A stretch of DNA of 5,200 nt from Prevotellaceae bacterium (GTDB lineage: Bacteria; Bacteroidota; Bacteroidia; Bacteroidales; Bacteroidaceae), in NCBI GenBank assembly GCA_030536165.1, contig JAUNQM010000186.1, positions 1 through 5,200 of the forward strand, in the 5' to 3' direction. Numbering within the stretch: the first letter of the stretch is position 1; each line of letters begins with the position of its first letter. A program made the position numbers and the translations under genes. Positions 1 through 4,997 of this stretch are shown here, one piece after another. The notes under the pieces are model-generated. The model ran no database searches. It was not told where the DNA came from and saw nothing but the letters and a program-made list of their open reading frames with translations.

Positions 1-1335
1 CACGCTATCAAATACACTGACATTTCAATAAAGGAAGAGCCCGACACAAGCCTCCTGAACTGCGATATCAAGCTCACATCATACAAGCCATCGACCATAA
101 GTTTCAAGCCTGAAGGCACAAACACGTCAGGCGACATCGGTGCAGCCGCCACACTTGCCTACGAAAACCGCAATCTGTTCCGTGGAAGCGAAGCGCTCAG
201 CATCGAACTACGTGGCGCTTACGAGCACATCAAGAGCCTCGAAGGTTACTCTGGGCATCACTACTGGGAGTATGGAGCCGAGGCAAAACTCTCGTTCCCG
301 CACGTCATTCTGCCTTTCATCAAGCAAAAAGTGTCGGAAATGAAGAACGCGCCAATCATTGCTGCGTCCGATATTTCTATCTCCTACAACCTTCAGGACC
401 GACCAGAATTCAACCGTCGCGTGTTCTCTGGCGGATGGCGTTATCGCTGGGCGAGACCTAACGGAAAGACTAACTACAGGCTCGACATACTCAATCTCGA
501 CTTCGTGCAAATGCCTTGGATATCAGATACATTCCGCAAAGAATACCTCGAAGACGAGACTTCAAAGAACGCAATTCTGAAATACAACTACCAAGACCTC
601 TTCATCATGAACATCGGTTTTGGCGTATCCTACAACAACGGCGTCGATGCCTTCAAGGTGAACTTTGAGTCTGCGGGCAACCTTCAGCAGCTCGTATCAT
701 CCGTCACATCGGCAAAAGTCAATGCTGATGGCCAATACAAATCGTTCGGCATCGCCTTTGCACAATACGCAAAAGCCGATATCGACTTCACCCATTCATT
801 CTTCTTCGACAAGAACAACTCCATCGTCCTCCACGGCGGCCTCGGTCTCGCCTACCCTTACGGTAACAGCAGCATACTGCCTTTTGAAAAGCGATACTTC
901 TCAGGCGGAGCCAATAGCGTGCGTGGCTGGAGCGTGAGGTCGCTCGGACCTGGCGGATACAAGGGGCAGGACGGACGCATAAACTTCATCAACCAGACAG
1001 GCGACATGCGACTCGACCTCAATGCCGAATGGCGCACCTATCTGTTCTGGAAGTTCAACGGAGCCATATTCGTCGATGCAGGAAACATCTGGACTCTGCG
1101 CGAATATAAAGACCAACCCGATGGGCAGTTCCGCTTCTCCACCTTCCTGTCTCAGATAGCAGCGAGCTACGGACTCGGATTGCGACTCAACTTCGACTAC
1201 TTCATCCTACGTTTCGACATGGCAATGAAGGCAGTAAATCCAGTCCACGAGACATCACGCGAGCACTACCCTATCATCCACCCAGACCTATCACGCGACT
1301 TCACTTTCCATTTCGCGGTAGGACTTCCATTCTAA
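1..1335 (+). CDS. BamA/TamA-family outer-membrane beta-barrel protein (TamL-like), 5' end missing
   Basis: The frame is open from the first base to TAA at 1333-1335, giving the last 444 residues of a protein that starts outside the window; the ATG at 331 is internal. The fragment begins at the end of a POTRA-like region. A typical POTRA-to-barrel junction (EGTNTSGDIGAA, then YENRNLFRGSE) lies around fragment residues 38-61. The rest alternates polar and aromatic residues as a 16-stranded Bac_surface_Ag barrel does. The family's loop-6 signature, GGANSVRGW followed by SLGPGG, falls near residues 302-318, with VRGW encoded at 919-930. The chain ends in FAVGLPF, a C-terminal Phe beta-signal recognised by the BAM machinery. 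Family members sit in the outer membrane and insert or translocate other outer-membrane proteins. In Bacteroidetes this form is usually the lipoprotein TamL, a TamA counterpart working with TamB, but the lipobox and any tamB neighbour are not visible. A BamA paralogue is the alternative. Confidence 0.9.
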   Translation, partial: HAIKYTDISIKEEPDTSLLNCDIKLTSYKPSTISFKPEGTNTSGDIGAAATLAYENRNLFRGSEALSIELRGAYEHIKSLEGYSGHHYWEYGAEAKLSFPHVILPFIKQKVSEMKNAPIIAASDISISYNLQDRPEFNRRVFSGGWRYRWARPNGKTNYRLDILNLDFVQMPWISDTFRKEYLEDETSKNAILKYNYQDLFIMNIGFGVSYNNGVDAFKVNFESAGNLQQLVSSVTSAKVNADGQYKSFGIAFAQYAKADIDFTHSFFFDKNNSIVLHGGLGLAYPYGNSSILPFEKRYFSGGANSVRGWSVRSLGPGGYKGQDGRINFINQTGDMRLDLNAEWRTYLFWKFNGAIFVDAGNIWTLREYKDQPDGQFRFSTFLSQIAASYGLGLRLNFDYFILRFDMAMKAVNPVHETSREHYPIIHPDLSRDFTFHFAVGLPF

Positions 1336-1347
1336 TGCGAACCCATC

Positions 1348-1385
1348 GCATTGCATATCAATTCTCTTATTAATGCAATGCTTTT
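1348..1385 (+). terminator. candidate terminator of the barrel-protein gene
   Basis: A perfect 9-bp inverted repeat, gcattgcat (1348-1356) and atgcaatgc (1373-1381), encloses a 16-nt AT-rich loop and is followed by TTTT (1382-1385). It lies 12 nt after the stop codon. The loop is long and the T-run short, so termination may be incomplete. A smaller 6-bp hairpin (atgcga 1335-1340 with tcgcat 1346-1351) overlaps its left arm and would compete with it. Confidence 0.55.
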
Positions 1386-1407
1386 CCAAAGTCAACGCAT
1401 ATACTCG

Positions 1408-1431
1408 GAAAAAAGTTGGCCAACATTTTTC
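1408..1431. repeat. 24-bp near-perfect palindrome
   Basis: The centre gttggccaac (1415-1424) is a perfect 10-bp palindrome. It is flanked by GAAAAA (1408-1413) and TTTTTC (1426-1431), so 22 of 24 positions are symmetric; only the A/A pair at 1414 and 1425 breaks it. As RNA it makes a poor hairpin (3 bp around a GGCC loop, then A-U pairs). It could be a dimeric protein-binding site or part of a weak terminator. No gene start lies beside it. Confidence 0.45.
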
Positions 1432-1532
1432 GAAGCATAAAGGACAATTGCATAAAACCAACGCAACAACAAGCCTTAGACAAAGCGCCAATGCCCACAA
1501 AGGTTCATGCTAAACAATAAAGCTTTATCACG

Positions 1533-1557
1533 AATTATTGTTGTCAGCTAAAAAAAC
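1533..1557 (+). repeat. left terminal inverted repeat
   Basis: The core aattattgttgtc (1533-1545) is the exact reverse complement of 1851-1863. It is followed by AGCT and an A-run ending in C, which resembles the CGAT plus A-run found inward of the right copy when read on the minus strand. Hairpin 1558-1570 begins immediately after it. Part of it (1535-1542) is also complementary to aacaataa at 1513-1520, just outside the element. Confidence 0.6.
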
Positions 1558-1580
1558 GGGCTGAAAGTCCGAAATGCATA

Positions 1581-1614
1581 TAGCCCAGGGCAAAGCGCAG
1601 CGACACCCTGGGTA
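1581..1614 (+). repeat. large hairpin, copy 1 of an inverted pair
   Basis: Arms cccaggg (1584-1590) and ccctggg (1606-1612) form a 7-bp GC-rich stem, with an outer TA/TA pair beyond a bulged G at 1583. Read in reverse complement, the segment 1713-1746 is nearly the same sequence. The loops share aaagc and agcgac, and the stem difference at position 5 (G-C here, A-T there) keeps pairing. Confidence 0.7.
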
Positions 1615-1712
1615 GCAAAAGCCATTCCAAACGCCCTGTAAGGGCAAAAGCCTTGCCTGATTGAGCTTGTAAAGCTTTTGCACTTTCAGCGCGAAGTTAT
1701 AATCCACTATAT

Positions 1713-1746
1713 TACCCAAGGCGTCGCTATGCTTTGCCTTGGGCTA
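1713..1746 (-). repeat. large hairpin, copy 2 of an inverted pair
   Basis: Arms cccaaggc (1715-1722) and gccttggg (1736-1743) form an 8-bp stem, flanked by TA/TA with a bulged C at 1744. It is an inverted copy of 1581-1614 with about five differences in 34 positions. The two copies could also pair with each other into one long stem enclosing three mini-hairpins. Confidence 0.7.
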
Positions 1747-1840
1747 TGAGATTTAAGCCTTACAGGCTATTTATCCAAGCCCCTTTTCTCTTTATTACTT
1801 GATTTTGACTGGTAATCAATGGGATGTAGTTGGCGTTAAT

Positions 1841-1863
1841 GTTTTTATCGGACAACAATAATT
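1841..1863 (-). repeat. right terminal inverted repeat
   Basis: The core gacaacaataatt (1851-1863) is the exact reverse complement of 1533-1545. The inward bases (1841-1850) match the left copy at most positions apart from a 2-nt difference in A-run length. It ends 7 bp before the A-run of the bidirectional terminator at 1871, so the element abuts the rpsP terminator. Confidence 0.6.
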
Positions 1864-1870
1864 GGGATAC

Positions 1871-1910
1871 AAAAAAAAGCTCTCGGTATACGAGAGCTTT
1901 TTGTTTTTTT
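1871..1910 (-). terminator. bidirectional intrinsic terminator, mainly for rpsP
   Basis: The stem agctctcg (1878-1885) with cgagagct (1891-1898) has a 5-nt loop (1886-1890). It extends to 12 bp if the flanking A/T bases pair. On the minus strand it is followed by eight U residues (complement of 1871-1878), 18 nt after the rpsP stop. On the plus strand it is followed by a T-rich tract to 1910, so it can also stop transcription arriving from the barrel gene. Confidence 0.9.
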
Positions 1911-1920
1911 ATTTGTTTTA

Positions 1921-2454
1921 TTATTCTGCAGGAGTCTCTGTAGCTTCCTCTGCAGGAGCTTCAGCTGCCTCTTCTGGCTGTGCAGCAGCAATAGCTGCAG
2001 CCTTCTTTTCAGCAACCTTCTTTGCAATAGCTGCGTTAACTTTCTTTTCTGCTTCAAGACTTGCCTTAACGAAAGCGTTCTTCTTGTCAGCGTCCTTAGT
2101 CTTGATAGCCTCGAATGTCTTCTGCTTGCCATCCATCCAAGCTTCGAACTTCTTCTGAGCTTCTGCCTCGTCGAATGCACCTTTCTTAACTCCACCACGG
2201 AGGTGCTTCATCATCATAACACCAGCCATGCTGAGGACCTTGCGTGCTGTTTCTGTAGGCTGTGCACCTACTTCAACCCAATATAAAGCACGGTCAAAGT
2301 TGATTTCAACTGTTGCTGGGTTTGTGTTAGGGTTATACATACCGAGTTTCTCTACAAAGCGACCATCACGTGGTGCTCTTGTGTCAGCGACTACAACACG
2401 ATACACTGCGTATCCTTTGTGTCCTGAACGTTGCAATCTAATAGTTGTTGCCAT
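1921..2454 (-). CDS. rpsP: 30S ribosomal protein S16 with long C-terminal extension
   Basis: This is a complete 177-residue protein. Residues 1-85 form the S16 fold: the N-terminus MATTIRLQRSG, the family core YRVVVADTRAPRDGRFVEKLG (residues 18-38) with YNP right after it (40-42), and RALYWVEVGAQPTETARKVL. S16 binds 16S rRNA in the body of the 30S subunit and helps its assembly. Most bacterial S16 proteins are 80-90 residues. Here a Lys/Ala/Glu-rich stretch (about 90-155) looks helical, and an acidic Ala/Pro/Glu tail (about 160-177, APAE/EATE/TPAE units) follows; such tails are common in Bacteroidetes S16. The start is the ATG at 2454, which gives the canonical N-terminus. The leader is A-rich with no Shine-Dalgarno. 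In many bacteria rpsP heads an rpsP-rimM-trmD-rplS operon. Here it has its own promoter and terminator and no such partner downstream, so it appears monocistronic. Confidence 0.97.
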   Translation of the reverse strand: MATTIRLQRSGHKGYAVYRVVVADTRAPRDGRFVEKLGMYNPNTNPATVEINFDRALYWVEVGAQPTETARKVLSMAGVMMMKHLRGGVKKGAFDEAEAQKKFEAWMDGKQKTFEAIKTKDADKKNAFVKASLEAEKKVNAAIAKKVAEKKAAAIAAAQPEEAAEAPAEEATETPAE

Positions 2455-2483
2455 TTGTTTTGTTTGTTTTTATTATTAATAAT

Positions 2484-2500
2484 GTGTCCTACACGAGGAC
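2484..2500 (-). promoter_or_regulatory. small hairpin in the rpsP 5' leader
   Basis: In the predicted rpsP leader, gtcct (2500-2496 on the minus strand) pairs with aggac (2490-2486) around a 5-nt loop. An alternative 4-bp pairing, gtgt/acac across 2484-2494, excludes it. Ribosomal-protein leaders are often autoregulatory, but this hairpin is short and no S16-binding likeness can be shown. Confidence 0.3.
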
Positions 2501-2519
2501 GGTTTATTTTTTGCGGCTG

Positions 2520-2551
2520 CAAAGTTACAACTTATTTTTCAATTAGCCAAA
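2520..2551 (-). promoter_or_regulatory. rpsP promoter, Bacteroidetes -33/-7 type
   Basis: Reading the minus strand, TTTG (2551-2548) is followed after exactly 20 bp by TAACTTTG (2527-2520). Both match the Bacteroidetes primary-sigma consensus TTTG-N19-21-TAnnTTTG. Transcription should start near 2513, leaving a leader of about 60 nt before the ATG. The -33 box lies 36 bp after the PBP stop codon. Confidence 0.8.
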
Positions 2552-2586
2552 CTTTTGTAATTGTTTTTTTATTACCCCTGCACGCT

Positions 2587-4881
2587 CTATTCGTAGATTT
2601 CATCTATTGAGAGTTCAGAGTCGCTGTCGTCGTTCTTCTCGCACGTGTCGAAGTCTTTCGGCACATTGAATCGTGCGTCCTTATCGTATGGCAGGGTCTT
2701 GTCGCCGAGCACCTTCTTCAGATATTTGCCCACGATAGGCAGTGCTGCAGCAGAGCCTTGTCCGAATGCCATTGAGTTGAAGTGGATGTCGCGGTCTTCA
2801 CCTCCTACCCATGCACCGCAAACTATCTGTGGCGTTACGCCCATGAACCAGGCATCGGAGTGTGAGTTCGTTGTACCAGTCTTTCCACCCATTTCGCAAT
2901 TCACATATCCATGAATACGGCGACCTGTTCCTTCGTTTACCACAGCCTTCAGCAGTTCGAGCATCTTGTATGAGCTGCCCTCGCTGATTACTTCGCTCGT
3001 ACTTGGCTTGAACGAAGCCACTACGTTGCCATTGCTGTCAACAATCTTTGTCACGAGCAGAGGCGAAACGCGCACGCCATGGTTTGCAAACATAGTATAT
3101 CCGCTGACCATTTCGCCTACAGACACATCGCACGGACCGAGACAAAGCGAGAGCACTGGGTCGATTCTCTTATTGCGTATGCCTACCTTGCGAAGCAAGT
3201 TCACAAGCTGATGTGGATTGAGTTTTTCCATCAGATACGCTGACACAGCATTGTCCGACTGAGCAAGCGCCTGGCGCATTGTCATCATTCCGCCGCGTCC
3301 ACCGCCCTTTGGTGTCCACTCCTCACCGCCTACTATGTATGTCTTCCTAATGCTCGGCACGCGGTCGCATGGCGTGTAACCATTCTCCATCGCAAGTGCA
3401 TAGAGGTATGGTTTCATTGTCGATCCGACCTGACGGCGGCCTTCCATTGCCATGTCGTAAGAGAAGTGGTCGAAGTCAAGACCACCGACGTATGCCTTCA
3501 CAGCACCCGTAGCAACTTCCATGCTCATGAATCCTGTGCGCAGGAAGCCTTTATAGTATAGGATTGAGTCGTAAGGAGTCATCGTGGTTTCCACGTCGCC
3601 CTTATACGAGAACAGCGTCATTGGCACCTTCTGGTGGAAGGTTTCAAAGATTTCTTCCTCGCTCATACCACCGTCTTTGAGCACGCGGTAACGGTCGCTG
3701 AGACGCATGGCTTTCTTCATGATTGCGTCAAACTGCGCCTTCGTTATGTTGCTTGTATAAGGGAAACGAGCCGCACCATGCTTTGAAGCCGTGAATGCTG
3801 GTTGCAGATATTGTGCCACATGTTCATAGCAAGCCTCCTCTGCATACTTCTGCATACGCGAATCAATTGTCGTATAGACCTTCAGCCCGTCGGTGTAGAT
3901 GTTGTAGTGTTCACCCTGCGAATTGATGTTCTTATTGCACCATCCGTATAGTTCATCCTGCTCCCACGCAAGTGAATCCTCATAGTATTTGTTCTTATTC
4001 CAGTCAGGGTAATCCTTCACATTAGGCTTCTTTGCCATCATTATCTGGCGCAGATATTCACGCAGATAAGTGCAGATGCCCTCGCGGTAATCCACCTTAT
4101 GATAGTTCAGCGTAAGAGGTTTTGTCTCGAGCGAAGCACGTTCCGCACTCGTAAGATAGCCATTTTTCTCCATCTGCTGAAGCACCACATTGCGTCTATC
4201 GCGCGTGCGTTCATTATATCTAATAGGGTTGAAGTAGGCTGGGTTCTTACACATGCCGACCAACGTAGCACATTCCACCGTGTTAAGGTCCTTCGGCTCC
4301 TTGCTGAAATACACCTTAGCTGCATTCTTTATACCGTTGGCATTGTGGAGGAAGTCGAAGTAGTTGAGATACATTGTGATTATCTCTTCCTTCGTATAGC
4401 AACGCTCCAGTTTGAGAGCTATAATCCATTCAAACGGCTTTCTCAATGCACGCTGGAAACTATTAGGCGACTGCCCAGAGAACAACTGCTTTGCCAACTG
4501 CTGAGTAATGGTCGAGCCACCGCCGGCGCTCTTCTGCCCCATTGCAAGACGCTTCACTACCGCACGGCTCAAAGCGATGAAGTCGATGCCCGAATGCTCG
4601 TAGAAGCGCTCGTCCTCCGTAGCAATGAGTCCATTGACAAGGTCGTCAGGCAGTTGGTTGAAGTCAACGTATATTCTGTTACCGCCCTCCTTGTTCCATG
4701 TTCCCATGAGAACGCCATCGGCAGTAAACACCTGTGAGGCATACTTGTCGATAGGATTTTGCAGGTCTTCAATGTCAGGCATCGTGCCCAGCAAGCCATT
4801 CCACATTGCAACAATCACCAACACCAAGAGGCAAATGACCCCAATAAAGGCAAACCACATGCCACGTATAAATTTCTTCAT
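2587..4881 (-). CDS. class A penicillin-binding protein 1A: transglycosylase and transpeptidase
   Basis: This is a complete 764-residue bifunctional peptidoglycan synthase. It polymerises lipid II into glycan strands and cross-links the stem peptides in the periplasm. An N-terminal membrane anchor spans about residues 8-30 with a short basic cytoplasmic end. The GT51 transglycosylase domain (about 50-235) has EDERFYEHSG with catalytic Glu89, GGSTITQQ (121-128) and the stretch KPFEWIIALKLER to YLN (148-173). After a linker, the transpeptidase domain (about 440-725) has all three penicillin-binding motifs: STMK with nucleophile Ser487, SDN (542-544) and KTGT (667-670). A short acidic tail (746-764) ends the chain. 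Length is normal for the PBP1A type, and no catalytic residue is missing. About a dozen cysteines follow the membrane anchor, many for an exported protein. The ATG at 4881 places the anchor at the very N-terminus; no Shine-Dalgarno is present. It has its own promoter and no clear terminator before the rpsP promoter. Symbols mrcA, ponA or pbp1A would all fit, so none is assigned. Confidence 0.96.
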   Translation of the reverse strand: MKKFIRGMWFAFIGVICLLVLVIVAMWNGLLGTMPDIEDLQNPIDKYASQVFTADGVLMGTWNKEGGNRIYVDFNQLPDDLVNGLIATEDERFYEHSGIDFIALSRAVVKRLAMGQKSAGGGSTITQQLAKQLFSGQSPNSFQRALRKPFEWIIALKLERCYTKEEIITMYLNYFDFLHNANGIKNAAKVYFSKEPKDLNTVECATLVGMCKNPAYFNPIRYNERTRDRRNVVLQQMEKNGYLTSAERASLETKPLTLNYHKVDYREGICTYLREYLRQIMMAKKPNVKDYPDWNKNKYYEDSLAWEQDELYGWCNKNINSQGEHYNIYTDGLKVYTTIDSRMQKYAEEACYEHVAQYLQPAFTASKHGAARFPYTSNITKAQFDAIMKKAMRLSDRYRVLKDGGMSEEEIFETFHQKVPMTLFSYKGDVETTMTPYDSILYYKGFLRTGFMSMEVATGAVKAYVGGLDFDHFSYDMAMEGRRQVGSTMKPYLYALAMENGYTPCDRVPSIRKTYIVGGEEWTPKGGGRGGMMTMRQALAQSDNAVSAYLMEKLNPHQLVNLLRKVGIRNKRIDPVLSLCLGPCDVSVGEMVSGYTMFANHGVRVSPLLVTKIVDSNGNVVASFKPSTSEVISEGSSYKMLELLKAVVNEGTGRRIHGYVNCEMGGKTGTTNSHSDAWFMGVTPQIVCGAWVGGEDRDIHFNSMAFGQGSAAALPIVGKYLKKVLGDKTLPYDKDARFNVPKDFDTCEKNDDSDSELSIDEIYE

Positions 4882-4917
4882 AGAAAGGAATTATATCAAA
4901 CAATTTAAATTCGTAAA

Positions 4918-4963
4918 TGCGTTGTAAAGCACAAATGGCTAAATAGCCCATTCTGCAAACGCA
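4918..4963 (-). promoter_or_regulatory. structured 5' leader of the PBP1A mRNA
   Basis: On the minus strand tgcgtt (4963-4958) is complementary to aacgca (4923-4918). Between them ggct (4948-4945) pairs with agcc (4940-4937) around a 4-nt loop. The outer stem would begin almost at the predicted transcript 5' end, where it could protect the message. Both stems are short, so this is suggestive only. Confidence 0.3.
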
Positions 4964-4966
4964 CTG

Positions 4967-4997
4967 CAAAAGTAAGAAATATTCACGACATTGCAAC
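4967..4997 (-). promoter_or_regulatory. candidate promoter of the PBP1A gene
   Basis: On the minus strand TACTTTTG (4974-4967) is a full match to the TAnnTTTG -7 box. GTTG (4997-4994) lies 19 bp upstream as a partial -33 box; a full TTTG at 5001-4998 would give a longer-than-usual 23-bp spacer. Transcription would start near 4960, leaving a leader of roughly 80 nt. Confidence 0.65.

Larger units (their letters stand above)
1558..1768. repeat. five dispersed 13-nt mini-hairpins with a shared triloop consensus
   Basis: Each has a 5-bp stem and a 3-nt loop. In the plus direction: gggct-GAA-agtcc (1558-1570, one G-U pair), gccct-GTA-agggc (1633-1645) and agctt-GTA-aagct (1664-1676). Read on the minus strand: gcgct-GAA-agtgc (1680-1692, one G-U pair) and agcct-GTA-aggct (1756-1768). 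All fit NNNYTGWAARNNN, with stems that differ between copies but stay paired. The two outermost copies stand 13 and 12 nt from the large hairpins, a symmetric arrangement. Confidence 0.65.
1533..1863. mobile_element. putative non-autonomous hairpin-mosaic element with terminal inverted repeats (MITE/REP-like)
   Basis: The 331-bp stretch is bounded by an exact 13-bp inverted repeat: aattattgttgtc at 1533-1545 and gacaacaataatt at 1851-1863. The similarity continues inward with a few mismatches through an A-run (1546-1557 against 1841-1850). Inside are two large hairpins that are inverted copies of one another (1581-1614 and 1713-1746) and five 13-nt mini-hairpins (1558-1570, 1633-1645, 1664-1676, 1680-1692, 1756-1768). 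No transposase or other credible protein is encoded, and I see no clear target-site duplication. The repeats and pairing are read directly from the sequence; mobility is inferred. It could instead be a decayed or assembled cluster of extragenic palindromes. It sits between two converging genes, a position where an insertion does little harm. Confidence 0.55.
1336..1920. other. 585-bp non-coding gap between convergent genes
   Basis: No believable gene lies here. The short open frames crossing it have no recognisable motifs, and one runs through the hairpin element. Contents in order: candidate terminator (1348-1385), a 24-bp near-palindrome (1408-1431), a 12-bp perfect palindrome (1517-1528), a terminal-inverted-repeat element (1533-1863), and a bidirectional terminator (1871-1910). 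I found no Bacteroidetes-type TAnnTTTG promoter on either strand, so an independently transcribed small RNA is not supported. Confidence 0.8.

Noticed and set aside
1605..1690. Possible CRISPR-like array from the roughly 30-bp periodic octamers
   Set aside because: Only three 8-bp units are present, one inverted, with no conserved repeat of normal length and no cas genes.
1528..1719. 63-codon open frame on the minus strand
   Set aside because: It runs through the hairpin element, so its sequence is dictated by inverted repeats. It has no recognisable domain and no promoter; similar spurious proteins arise wherever such repeats occur.
1795..1819. Short inverted repeats attac/gtaat and ttgatt/aatcaa inside the right part of the element
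   Set aside because: The stems are 5-6 bp and AT-rich, and the two overlap each other. They are not distinguishable from chance in this composition.
1845..2198. 117-codon minus-strand frame rich in Arg/Leu
   Set aside because: It is a shifted-frame shadow of the low-complexity rpsP tail and runs through the terminator.
4099..4737. 212-codon plus-strand open frame
   Set aside because: It lies wholly antisense within the PBP gene, whose transglycosylase motifs are unmistakable on the other strand. Its translation has no family resemblance.
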